DNA of 64,000 bases. Source: Bidens hawaiensis. Taxonomy: Eukaryota; Streptophyta; Magnoliopsida; Asterales; Asteraceae. Shown here in pieces: positions 47,766 to 59,300 of the stretch; position 1 is the stretch's first letter, and each line of letters starts with the position of its first letter. Both the position numbers and the translations under genes were made by a program. Below the pieces are notes generated by a model. The model did no database searches. It was given only the letters and a program-made list of their open reading frames with translations, and had not been told where the DNA came from. The stretch lies in assembly GCA_021521415.1 (NCBI GenBank), contig JAIQDT010003839.1, positions 1-64,000 of the forward strand, in the 5' to 3' direction.

Positions 47766-50417
47766 TTATATATACGTCCAAATTATCTACGGTTAACGAA
47801 TCAAAAAATTCTTTGATCTATTATTTATACAAGTACAATATAATTAAAAACGAAAGCTAATCAAATTATATGTTCTAGTAATTAAAAAGATTAATACAAT
47901 TAATCCTAGCTAACTATTTGAGTTTGAGATTTATTAACTTCATCAAACAATCCAAAGGAAGAAACAATTTAAAATCCTTAAATTTCTAGATCACTCCTCG
48001 GTTGATTCACCTCAACTTCTTTGCACTTGCATGGCAGTTGTAACTAATGTTAATTTGCAGCAAAAGCTGTACAATAATAAGGTTAATTTCTTGTTTAATT
48101 ATCGACAAACAATAAAACATAACATGTTGCTAGAAGTTGCAGTTGGTTGCTTTAGGTTTTTGAAATTGATCAAATGTTCCCCAAAAGTATGCATGGAATC
48201 CGGTTTATCGATCGAGACAGATTACGACAACCATTTTATAAGTATTAATTTAGACGTGTTAAAAGCTTTGAATAGGACGCCTGGTTTTGAGGCCATAATT
48301 TCTTTGAAATGAAAAGGAAGTAGCAACAAAAGCCATGAACTTGAAGACAAATTGCTACGAAAATTTCATTAATTAATTAATTATCCAATGTTTGTTACTG
48401 CCGCCCATAATTATTTTGTTTTTATAATTCTTGTGGGTTTACGTTGGGTTATCTATTTTATGATTCTCTTTAATTTTAGTTGGAAAGAATTAAATTTTTA
48501 GTTTTGCTTTCTGTTTTGGAGTAACAAAAACGAAAGTGATTATTTTATAATTTTACTCATAATTAGTTAACGTTAGGTTTTGGTTTTTATAAGGTTGAAT
48601 TTTATTTTTTTTGTTTTCTTTTTAATAAGTTATTGTGACGCTACCAATGTTTATGAGCGATTTGAAGAACAATTTATTAGCATTCTCGTTTCGGTTCTAA
48701 TTAATCTTTCTCTCCAAGAAATTTTATTGTTAAGACCGAGCTTCATTTAGGACCATTTTTGTTGGTAAAATAAGAATCTTAAGATCGAAAATGAATCCAC
48801 AAAAACGACTACCTTGTTTCATGTTAAAGACTAAATTAGATGATTACATTTTGACTATGTATAATCTAGATCTTAGAACACCTACAACCACAAACATTCA
48901 CAAACCGTCATATTAACTCTACACGTTCATATCAGATTCCAAACTTTATTTAAAAACACCAATTTTGTGTGTGTGTGTGTGAGAGAGAGGGGGGGGGGTC
49001 CACTGCTTGTTTACATAAACAAACCTCACATCGACAGACTTGCTCCACAACGGTGGTGTCAGAATTTGGGAAATTCGTCCGCTTGGTTCCACATAATCTA
49101 GAAGGCTAAATAATGAAACCGTTGTACATGCTCTAATTATATAATCATATATGTATAAAGTTCTGGATGATTAAATTAAAGCCAACATTTATAAAACTTT
49201 TCATGAATATATTTGAGAAAATAAGTCGGAACATATTGTTTTTAAGTTTTCACGCTTAAAGAAATAAATAAATTGGTAAGAATTCGACACTAAAAATATG
49301 AATAAATTTGACTAAATCTTGATCCTAATATCCGGTAATTATTTAAATATTATTTAATATTTATAAGCACGTCTTCTTGTATTATATCCATTCGTTTTTC
49401 AACGTGATTTTTTTTATTATAAGTTTGACTATAATTTATTGTTTCATGCGTTTGTATTTTAAGTTAAAGAGAAAAACATGTTAGGTGTCAATCCGTGAAC
49501 AACCATTATTGTTTTTTGACTTTAATTTAATCGTATTCTTGCCTTAAGAAAACTGGATTTAATTATGCAATGCAAACTAGTTCAACAGTTTGATGCTGAC
49601 TGCGTTTGGTTATGTCATCATGGACATTCCGTTAGTTCGATAAAGTTTTAACCAAACGAACAAGAACAATGTCATGTTCGGTTTGCTAACATACAAACGT
49701 AATTAATTTTAAACTAGAGCCTAAGCCTCCTCACTAAAGCGTTACACCTAGCATTCTAGTGTAAGCCAAGAACTAACCTATAGCGTTAGAAATATGGACA
49801 AAGTCTAGGGTGCCAACAAATTAAAAGAAGGAGAATATATATACTTGCTAAATGTTTTTATAAGTAACAAAAGTAACCACATTGTAACACTTTGAACTTA
49901 AATAATTCATAGAAACTTTATAAGTTGTTCTTGCATTTGAATCTGTATTTATTTTACATTTTTAACAATCAACACGTGTTTATTTCTTTTGCATTTGATA
50001 CTTTTAAGTTTATTATGTCTAAGATTGTGGAGTTACTTACCTGAGTTTAACGGGTTATGGATAATAAATTAGTAATGTTATGACTTATGATTACAAGATC
50101 AATCATTAATGTAGTTTATAAAATACTTGGTTTGGTAATCTAAAATGACTAGTGGCTCAGCTTGTTACCCGTGATCAGTCTTTATACAGACGACTTGATA
50201 TAAATTTATTGCTAGATTTTGTGTGAGCTATTAATTACTAAACAATTAGGGTTTACCAAACTCTATTTAAAATATTCACCATCTTACTGTTTTTAAACAA
50301 CAAACACCGGCTAAACTCTGGAAAAGCTCTCAGGAGGGTTTGACGTCACGAGACTAGTCTACTCAGTGGCGCTTCACACAAGCTTAAACCCTAGAATATC
50401 GCGTGAGTGGGACTCGA
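47766..50417. other. AT-rich intergenic DNA
   Basis: No gene is supported. A (GT)n(GA)n(G)n microsatellite lies at about 48966-48999. It sits inside a possible small TIR element (about 48875-49134) with ends GAACACCTACAAC and GTTGTACATGCTC, but the flanking triplets TTA and TAA do not match. A short hairpin (TTACACCTAG and CTAGTGTAAG) is near 49744-49767. A 93-residue frame at 48031-48312 has no recognisable features. Confidence 0.5.
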
Positions 50418-50425
50418 ATCATGAC

Positions 50426-50646
50426 CAGGGGCGAAGGTTAGTTAGGAACGGGGCCACCCTGTTTTTTTTTTTTTTTTTGGTGTAGTAGTGTAAGTTTATT
50501 CATTTTCGTTCGGAATTTTTTATACGTAGTATAAATTTAGTCGTTATCGGTCAAAAATTTGAGCCCCCCCCCATAATCGTTTGTGAAATTTTGTATACAT
50601 TTTGAGTCCGGCCTCCCTCAGTGTCTTAGTCCAAGCTTCGCTACTG
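50426..50646 (-). mobile_element. hAT-type MITE, family 1 copy 3 (reverse orientation)
   Basis: The left end is CAGGGGCGAAGG and the right end AAGCTTCGCTACTG, the family ends in reverse. The flanks ATCATGAC (50418-50425) and ATCACGAC (50647-50654) are an 8-bp duplication with one mismatch. The TTTTTATACGTAGTATAAATTTA core corresponds to that of copies 1 and 2. T and C homopolymer runs are present. Confidence 0.85.
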
Positions 50647-51045
50647 ATCACGACATCAAATAGAAGAAACCTTTAAGTGAATCTAAGGTAAAATTTCTGA
50701 TCACCTTACCAAAGCGATGATGGCATCATTACATTACCTATTTTTTAAATAAAGAAAACATAATTTGTTTTTATTCATTACATTACTAGTAATTTACCAG
50801 TTATTATATCCTAAAACAAGATCCAAAACAGAAACGTTTGGATTATCCTAAAATTTTCTTATTTGCTCCTCTTAAATTGGAACCACTCTTTTGTTTTTGT
50901 ATGGGTAAACATCAACGTCTGTTATACTAGAAAACGTCAACAAAAAACCAAAGGCACGATATTAATGTTGATTTGACAATATAATTGGTTGTCAAAGGAA
51001 TATGTGATTGGAATTAACAAACATGTAAAGAAGACAAAATGGTTT

Positions 51046-51698
51046 CTAAATTTAGTGCAAAGTTAAAATATAAAGAGAGATAAAAATGAGAATTATTAAA
51101 AAGATTTGTGGTCGTATAAAAAAACCCTTAGCAATAAATTCAAAAAAAGTAATACAAAATCATAACTTAAAATATAATTAAAAAACGAAAAAAATTTAAA
51201 AACTAAAATTTTTCCACCATTATTACCGTTCAAAAAAAATATTGAAAAAATCAACAAAAATACACAATGCCGAGATCAAAGATACAATGACGAAAATGAA
51301 CAAAAGACACAATTATAACTAAAAAAAGACATAGTAAATCGCAAAATATAACACAATGCCGAATTATATATATCACAATGTTGAGTAATATAACACAATA
51401 TAAAGAAAAAAGACACAATATCAAAGACAAAATAGACAATTAATAATGAAAACAAACACAAAACACAATGATAAAACAAAAGACACAATCATCTTTTCAG
51501 TCATCATTTTTTCTGGTTAGAGAAAGACGGTGGAAATATTTTTGTGTTTTTAATTTTTTGTTTTTTTATTAAATTTTGAGTTATGATTTTTTTATTATTA
51601 TTTAATGTTTTTTATGAGTGTTTTTGTGCGAATACGAATCTTTTTATCATTATATTTTTTGTTCCTCTTTATAAAATAACCTAACTCTAAATGTAATA
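51046..51698. repeat. Foldback repeat with an ACACAAT-rich loop
   Basis: The arms about 51046-51216 and 51530-51698 are reverse complements at roughly three quarters identity, for example ATAACTTAAAATATAATTAAAA against TTTTATTAAATTTTGAGTTAT. The loop between is A-rich with many ACACAAT words on one strand. No target duplication was found. A similar ACACAAT-rich tract occurs at 56700-56880. Confidence 0.55.
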
Positions 51699-52357
51699 GT
51701 AAATGCATCAAAGCATTTAATTTATTATGACTATTTTAAGTAAAATTAAGTTATAATCGTATAAATTAAACGCTCTTATGCATATTACAATTATAAAAAC
51801 CATTTAGACATAATGCTTCGAGTATAATGAAAAATAGGAAGGGAAACATGCAAACAATTCAAAAATATGTGCACCACGTGAAGAATCAAAGAATAATATT
51901 TTTGTCATATAAAAGAAACTAGATCAGCCAATTAAGTTTCAACTAAAGCGTGGGATTCTTTTGAGTTTTGAGCCTTTCAAATCTTTACGTGGGCTTCTTT
52001 CTACTATTCAACAAAGTCAAAGTCAAATTCTGACTTAAGACTTTCGATATGTACGTTTCGAAATGAACCAGATGTTATCTTTTTTTTTAAACGGCAACCA
52101 GATGTTATCTAGAGCTGACAATTTTGAAACTTCAAAATAAAATTCGATTATTTGAGTATTAATTATTTTTAAAACTAACATTACAATTATATATGCATAA
52201 AAGAACCCGTGACAAATTAATCTAGTGATATGAGATTGGTTTAAATCCTTGCTAATGTGCAAGTATGGTAGAATTATGGTGGTAAATAAAAAATACCTAA
52301 GTAAGAATAACTAATAGCCTTCACTGCAATTATTATGAATATATATATATATCTATG

Positions 52358-53226
52358 TCTATACTATATATAATATAGGAGTTAGGGACCTCTTAAATTT
52401 TAAGAGGTCCAATCTATAGTGCAACATGTACAAGTTTCAAATGCATAAAATTTAAATAAATAAGGGCATTTTTGACTTTACACCAATCACTAACCGTAAC
52501 TTCTAATTGTGATTCTATATTTACAATATATACCCCATAAAACTTACACTATATACCCTTAAACTTTTTTAAGTTTTGTAATATCTAGAAATGTTTACAC
52601 ATACTACCCCTCATCTTTATAAAAAAATGACAAACTTACATTTTTTTTGCTTTCGTCTATATTTTTAAATATATAATGTTCTTAAAAAAACCGAACCAAC
52701 CTTATGACGTGTTTATTTTTGTCGACGTTTCGATATAAAAAAATTGCAAAACCGATTTGTAGATTATAATGTACAAGTCAATGAAGCATTAAAGTACAAC
52801 TTAGTTATGCAACTAGAAACCTATAAAATGTTTATAAACACCCTTGTTTTATTTTACATTATCAGCTATGAAACTTCAAAACCAACCCACCCAATTATAT
52901 AATTCAATTACAAAACCATTAGAATAAAATAAACTCAATCTACACATAAACTTATATTTAGTTGTGGAATCACAAAATTATCCACGTATCAGTATATACC
53001 AAAAATTTATTAATATCAAATGATCGACAATTTTTAAATTAAAGAAAGGTTTATGATAGTTTCTACGAAGTTGAGGGCGATAACCTCAACTTTTATCCGA
53101 CCGAGTTCCTAAACTAACTAAATGTTAGTGGTTTCCGCCTCATAAACTTCTATTGAAGATTGGATGTCCAATGATTACAACATTGTAAATTGTCGCCGCC
53201 GTCGCATCGCGTGGGCACTCTACTAG
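52358..53226 (+). mobile_element. Non-autonomous Helitron, copy B
   Basis: It starts TCTATACTATATATAATA and ends GCACTCTACTAG followed by T. A GC-rich hairpin-like segment (GCCGCCGTCGCATCGCGTGG) lies just before the end. At 869 bases it has no Rep/helicase. The sequence GAGTTAGGGACCTCTTAAAT near its start is shared with copy C, which begins immediately after its end. Confidence 0.78.
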
Positions 53227-54317
53227 TTATATATAAACCATGAGTTAGGGACCTCTTAAATTTTAAGAGATACAAAGCTCATTGCTTTATATACAACTCA
53301 TAATGCATACAAAATATGAATATTAAGGTTAATTAAGTCTTTACTCACAATACACTTACAACTTTGGTCCCTCAACTTAACTACTTTTTATGTAAAATTT
53401 ATTCATAGTTACACATATGCCCCCTAATTGAAAACTAACTACCCCATTATTTTTTAACGGCAATAATTTTTTCACACGTTAATATTTTTTCAAAAAAATT
53501 ACATCATAAAAACGATCATTTTATCCTCTTTAATTTGAGTATGATATTGCTATAGTTTTTTTGTTTTAAAAAGTTAGCATATTACGCGCTTACCATTTAG
53601 AACTGGGTAACATGTCGAGTCTAGCGTGCTTGAGTCATTTGTAAAAGTACATTAGGGTTGAAATGAGTCGATACAAAAGTATGGTTAATTTGGTTCGGGT
53701 TCGAGTATAAAGGGGCTAGGTGTAACATCCTACTTTCGGTTATAATAATAAAATAAATTTCATTTATTTTATAGTGGGTCGTTATCGGTTTAGATAAATA
53801 GAATACGAGTTGGGCTAGTGTTGGGTAAATGGGTATGAGTTATGGACTTGGGTTATGAAAGAAAGAAGGAGAGTCCATGGGCTTGAGCCCATGATCCCTA
53901 AATATATAAACCATTAATCACCCATTTAATCCTCATTCACACATATTCCATACACCACCCAAGACACACACTTAAGCTTCTCTCTAGTTCTCTCTTTTCT
54001 CTCTAGCCGAAACCAAGAAGGAAAACGATCCCGACCCGAGGTAATACTAGTACGATGTTTTATTTACTTAAACTCGTTAGATATAATCGCGAAACAACGA
54101 GCCAACACCGTTAAACCGTTTAAGTCACGAGATCCGGATGGAATCGGGTATAAACCGGACCTAAGATGAGCTTAGGGATCACCCTAGCTCAGATCTGGAT
54201 CGAACGGGACGAAAAACGATGAAAACAGTGGAAGAACGAGTGAGATCTCGTTTTTCCGGCAAAAAAGCGGTTTTCCGGCGATGACAGCGCCGGAAAAGTT
54301 AATACAAGGTTAGAGGT

Positions 54318-54345
54318 GTCAGGGAATGTTCTGAGATTCCCTGAC
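54318..54345 (+). other. Perfect 10-bp hairpin in the solo LTR
   Basis: GTCAGGGAAT and ATTCCCTGAC are exact reverse complements around an 8-base loop, GTTCTGAG. It lies in the presumed transcribed part of the LTR just before the TTCGYTA motif cluster. Confidence 0.8.
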
Positions 54346-54352
54346 CTAACCC

Positions 54353-54631
54353 TAGTTCGCTAAGGGGTAACTAACGAATTAGAAGTAATTCGCTAGCTGA
54401 TTCGTCTAAGGGAATATAACGAACTAGCTTCAGTTCGTTAAGGAGATAAGATAGCGAACTACCCTTGATTCGCTATAGTTAAAAGATAACGAATTTGAAG
54501 GTCCAATTCGTTGCATAGACTGGTTCGCTATGGACTGATTCGTTAAGGGTCCAGTTCGTTAGAGGGTTCAATTCGTTACAAAGAACCAGTTCGCCATGAC
54601 AAGTCAATTCGTTAAGGATAAGTAACGAACT
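54353..54631. repeat. Cluster of TTCGYTA / TARCGAA motifs in the solo LTR
   Basis: About 17 copies of a core such as AGTTCGTTA, AATTCGCTA or its complement TAACGAACT occur within 280 bases, in both orientations and at irregular spacing (roughly 10-30 bases). Because both orientations are present, many pairs could base-pair in RNA. Confidence 0.75.
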
Positions 54632-54768
54632 GGAAGTTTAACAGAATTACATAATAGTCCCTGGACTTATAAAAGAATGAATTAATTACAATTAAGCCCT
54701 TGAACTTTTGAGTTAGCGAATTAAATAATAATTTAAAATCCTATCACTATGATTAAATAATAATCGAC

Positions 54769-54853
54769 CCCAGCCAGGGGCTTTGCCCATTGGACCCTGC
54801 TAGGAGCTGCCGCCCCTAGACCCCGCTGCCAGGGGCGCTGCCCCCGGACCCCC
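54769..54853. repeat. GC-rich 26-28-bp triple repeat in the solo LTR
   Basis: Three diverged units of the form CCCCGCTGCCAGGGGCGCTG with CCCCCGGA endings stand out from the AT-rich surroundings. Each unit holds a GGGGC...GCCCC palindrome able to form a strong hairpin. Confidence 0.75.
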
Positions 54854-55275
54854 ATTCGTTGAGGGTAATAATTGATTAGAAACGCGAGATGAGTAGTGAT
54901 CGTTAATTGATGTATGTAATTATTATACAGTTAGTCGTGCCCAGCTGAAGAAGGGAATAACAATTAACGATGAACGTTACCGACTTCAGGTGAGTTTCTA
55001 GCCCCATTCCTTGTTATGTTTTCGAGGCTGTGTGCATACTCGATGTGATTAGTTAATACACTTATCCTAATTGATAAGTGTATGCCATATATGTATTATG
55101 TGAAATGTATGATTGGTTTCTTGCCGGTACATGAACGATCTTCGGAATTGCATGTACTGCCAGGAAATGGTTGATGTTATATGTATGTTGTAAGATGAAG
55201 AATGAATGATGTATGTATGTGCGAAACTTACTATTATGTATATAGAAAGTATGTTAAGGAGGTATGGAAGAAAGG

Positions 55276-55435
55276 GTACCGGACCCTAATAATATTCGAG
55301 GATGAAGAGTACCGGACCCTAATAATATCCGAGGATGAAGGGCACCGGACCCTAATAATATCCGAGGATGAAGGGCACCGGACCCTAATAATATCGGAGG
55401 ATGGAGGGTACCGGGCCCTAATAATATCCGAGGTA
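55276..55435. repeat. 33-bp tandem array (five units) in the solo LTR
   Basis: Units start at 55276, 55309, 55342, 55375 and 55408 and read GTACCGGACCCTAATAATAT followed by a CCGAGGATGAAGG-type sequence with few changes. Because 33 is a multiple of three, an open frame with an 11-residue repeat (RTLIISEDEGH) crosses it, but I regard that as incidental. Confidence 0.85.
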
Positions 55436-56346
55436 TGTAGGGCGAATGCTCTTTATAATGTAAGATTAGATATGAATATGTATGGATGAATGATGAACAG
55501 GTTATGTATGAAAAGCGTACCTTCGGGCACGTATATGTGTATGTAAAGTAAGTTATGCGATTAACTAGAACTCACTCAGCGTAGCTGACTTTTAGTATGC
55601 ATGCAGGCAAATAGGTCGAGGCAGCTCGCGTGATTGAAGACACATGGCATGGAATCGAAGATACTGGCATCTCGAATAAATGTTGTGATGTTTTAAAGAC
55701 TATGTTTTATTTAATTGACTATAAATGTTTTATAAGACAAGATTTGAAGGTTATGTAACATTTTATGGTTGAAGTTTTAATGTTCCGCGCATGTTTTAAT
55801 TAACTCTGATATTTAGAACTGCATTTATGAGTAAATCCAACACCAAATGTAGGGCTACCGGTAACGGGGCCTTACACTAGGTTAGAATGTTGTCGAGTCG
55901 GAATGGGTTTGGGGCCAAAACGGGTTAGTTTAAAAAAATGATTGATTTCAAATTACTGTTTATTTCAGGTTTGCCTTTTGATTTTCGTTACATGTTACGC
56001 AGATACCGTTTTTTTACATATACTGGGGTCTATAAACACGTGCCCAACACCACGTAACGCACATAACCTAATCTTGGTAAGGGCTCAACCTAACGCCCTA
56101 CACCGTTAATCGAAATGAATTACACGTGTAGTGTTGGTTAAGCATGATTTGATGTCGGTAACGTACATTCCCGTCCGGTTACGCGTGTTCAATCTTCGAT
56201 AACACGCAACCGGCTTTGCCCGAGTTGCGCGTCCAGTTTTATGCTACGTGCGCACTGTCATCAGGTGACGTATGTACCGACACGGATTATGCGTTCAATA
56301 GAGAGTTGCGTGCACGCCGCGTTACATCGCGCGGGCACATAGCTAG

Positions 56347-59300
56347 TATAATAAAACTAGTAAGTTTCATCCGTGTGATGCTATGGGAAGTGCCCATGCG
56401 TAACCAAACATAAAACTGAATATGTCATTTAAATATAATAATCTAAGTTATTATTAACTGATGAACAACAACAACAACAATAATAATAATAATGAGAAAT
56501 GTTCAAATAAAAAGTTTGATTTTTCTAAAAATGCTATAAAGGAGTGTATTTTAGTCTAATACAAAACCCATTTAATTTAATTTTAAAAACCCACTTAATT
56601 AATCTTAAAAACCCACTTAAATTTTCACTCATCTCCTACAACCACCACCGTCCACCGCCACCACCTTGCCGGAAAAGTTTTCGGAAATTTCGCCGGAAAA
56701 TAAAACACTATAAAAAACACAATGTAAAAAACACAATAGAAAAAACACTATGAAAATAAAAACATAATGACAAAAACACAATTAAATAACATAATGTGAA
56801 AAAACAATGCAAAAAACACCATGGAAAAATAAAACACAATTGTATAACACAATTTTGGTAAAACACAATTTGTAAAAAACCCACGATTTTTTTTATTTTA
56901 TATAGCAATATGATACTCATATAAAAAATAACAAAACACTCGTTATTAAGGTGAAATTGTTTTTAAAAAAAATTGTCGTATAAAAAAGTTATGAACGTTT
57001 TAAAATGATAGGTGAATTTGACATGTGTCTTGCATGTCAACAAATGTGTTATCCCTGTTATGCCCTTACCCTTGTTTTACACTTGATTTTCCCTCTAATC
57101 TAATCTCAACCACTCAAGTTTAAAATTAATAGACAATATTGTTTCCTATCTTTCTTACAAAAACTAATCTTCTTATTATAACTCAACTACTAATAGTAAT
57201 AATAATTATAAGTCTAGGTATTATAATTATAACATATATAGTGTCACCAATTTTAAAACAATAACCAAATAGAAAACATCTCAATATTAGTTAAAAGACA
57301 CAATCGTCGGTTGTCTCTCGGTGAATATACCATCCATGGATGAAAGTATTTTCAAAAACTAGGCAAGAATATTTGCCAACGTATTACCGATTACATTTAT
57401 AAAAGTTATTTTGCATTTTTCAATTATATTATCCGTTCAAGATCCACCATGATACGGGATCCATGAAAAAAGGATTTAGATTTTATTAAGTTTTCGTTAA
57501 TCAACCAATGGATTTTTATTTTATTTTGTTCTTTACTCAATTTACTACTTGGGTATAAAATACATTAAGTAACTTTACAGTGCCATGTGAGGTTAGATTT
57601 GTTTAAATAAAATAAAACATAGTTAGCAACGTGATTTGTGGCTCCTAATTATAAATATAAAACTAACAATATTTGTGGATCTCGAGACATATTTACTACT
57701 GATTTTATAAAAAGAGATATGTTTAATAATTTAATGAAAGCCAAAATCCTAACAACATCTTTCTATAGATCTAACGCTCCTAGTTGTTATTGTCTACAAT
57801 TTCTTTTAACAGCGTTTGAAACCATCCCTAATACCTGAATATTGTCAACCATGTTCATACTGATTTTGACGCTTCAAACTTGAATCATCCAGAAACAAAA
57901 TCAACGAGAAAACCTACTACTATAAGAAAAGCTCATTGAGTCAGGTTTTGAACCTGAGAGCTTAACATCTTAAGCCTTAATTAACCATTACCCCTATATC
58001 ATTAGACCTAAAGACAAGTATTATCTATACCTGTAAAATAAGTTCTGATCAATCTTTTTTCATGTGTTTATATTAGCCTAATAGAACTTTAACTTCGGTA
58101 AATCTTTTAATTTTCTTAAAGTAACTATAAGTAAAACATCCAAATAAGTAACAAAAGTTTAAGTTGTAATTTAATTAGAACTGCTATAACAAATCAAATA
58201 TGTAAACAAAATAATAACATAGTTTTTTTTTTCACATTTCCGCTATCATAATTGCTTAAATTCTTTTTATTTCACAATTTTATTTAAATTTAATATGCAG
58301 ATGTACTTTAATACACAAAAAGTTCATCTGACTTTTTTGAGAGAGAAAAAATAGAAAGCATGTTAGGTTTTATGATATCTAAGTAAATTAATTTTTGGAC
58401 CCTATATAATTGTGTCAAATTATGAATTTCGTTCGTGGATCATGAGTTTTATAAGGTCAGACCCATAACCAGACGATGTTAAAACTTTGACAAACTAACA
58501 TAATCCGCTATGTTAATTTAACGTGTACTTATAAATTATGTATTGTTTGTCATTTGAATATGCTTAAGCCATTGCTTAACTCTTCTGCAAATGAGTTGCC
58601 ATCAAAACTTAGAAACCAATAAGCCAAAGAATTGGTCGTGTTGTACGTTAGTTAATTGAGTTAAGAATAACAATCTAGAAACTGTGGGTTTTAGCCTGCA
58701 TGATCTACAAGGCATGCAACCCCGTATACGAAAAAAAACATTCAGTTGTCTTTGTAGCCTATGAATTTTGGTGCATATGATTTTTATGTATAAGACAAGT
58801 CCAATAATTTGGATAGATTTGGTCAAGACTCAAAATTCATAAACTAAGCTGAAAAAAACTGAAAATAGCCTATCAAAATATAATTAACATACATTTTCAA
58901 TTCATATCCTATACTTAAGAAGGGAAAGAAAAAAATAAATAAATAACATAATAACAAGAAAAGGCAACAAAAAAACATTCAATTGTGTCTTTGTAACCTT
59001 TGACTTTTGGTGCATATGATTTTTTTATGTATAAGACAAGTCCGATAATTTGGACAGATTTAGTCAAAGACTCAAAATTCAAATATTAAGCGGAAGAAAA
59101 CTGAAAAATAGCTTATAGCATTCTCAATTCATATCCTATACTTAAGAAGAAAGGAAAAACATAATTACAATAGAAGGAAATTAGGTTCTCATATTGTTAA
59201 ACTCATAGCAAACAAATGCTTTGTCACAATTTTTTTACATGTTTTTGTTTGAATACATAAACCAATTGTTATTAAAGTTAAATGTAAAAGATGATGATAA

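Larger units (their letters stand above)
53721..55876 (+). repeat. Solo LTR (2156 bp) with 5-bp target duplication
   Basis: It starts TGTAACATCCTACTTTCGG and ends CGGGGCCTTACA, flanked by CTAGG at 53716-53720 and 55877-55881. A TATA-like AATATATAAACC is near 53902, followed by a CT-rich leader. No gag, pol, PBS or PPT is present, as expected after recombination between two LTRs. It contains three internal repeat arrays (54353-54631, 54769-54853, 55276-55435) and a perfect 10-bp hairpin (54318-54345). The long length suggests Ty3 type. Confidence 0.82.
53227..56346 (+). mobile_element. Non-autonomous Helitron, copy C (hosting copy B and a solo LTR)
   Basis: From 53227 the sequence TTATATATAAACCATGAGTT aligns with position 8 onward of the copy B start. 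Its missing first bases appear to be TCTATG at 52352-52357, directly before copy B. Copy B therefore probably inserted near the 5' tip of copy C. The 3' end at 56346 has the hairpin GCCGCG-TTACAT-CGCGCGGGC and CTAG followed by T. The body is split by the solo LTR at 53721-55876, leaving about 960 bases of Helitron. Confidence 0.7.

Noticed and set aside
48031..48312. 93-residue open frame
   Set aside because: No recognisable domain, no promoter or splice support, AT-rich surroundings.
48875..49134. Possible PIF-like MITE with GAACACCTACAAC and GTTGTACATGCTC ends
   Set aside because: Flanking triplets TTA and TAA do not form a direct duplication; ends too short to be sure.
51251..51488. Cys/Phe/Leu-rich minus-strand frames
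   Set aside because: By-products of the ACACAAT-rich loop of the foldback repeat.
55202..55489. Repeat protein from the 33-bp array
   Set aside because: A period of 33 keeps any open frame open; it lies inside an LTR with no other coding sign.
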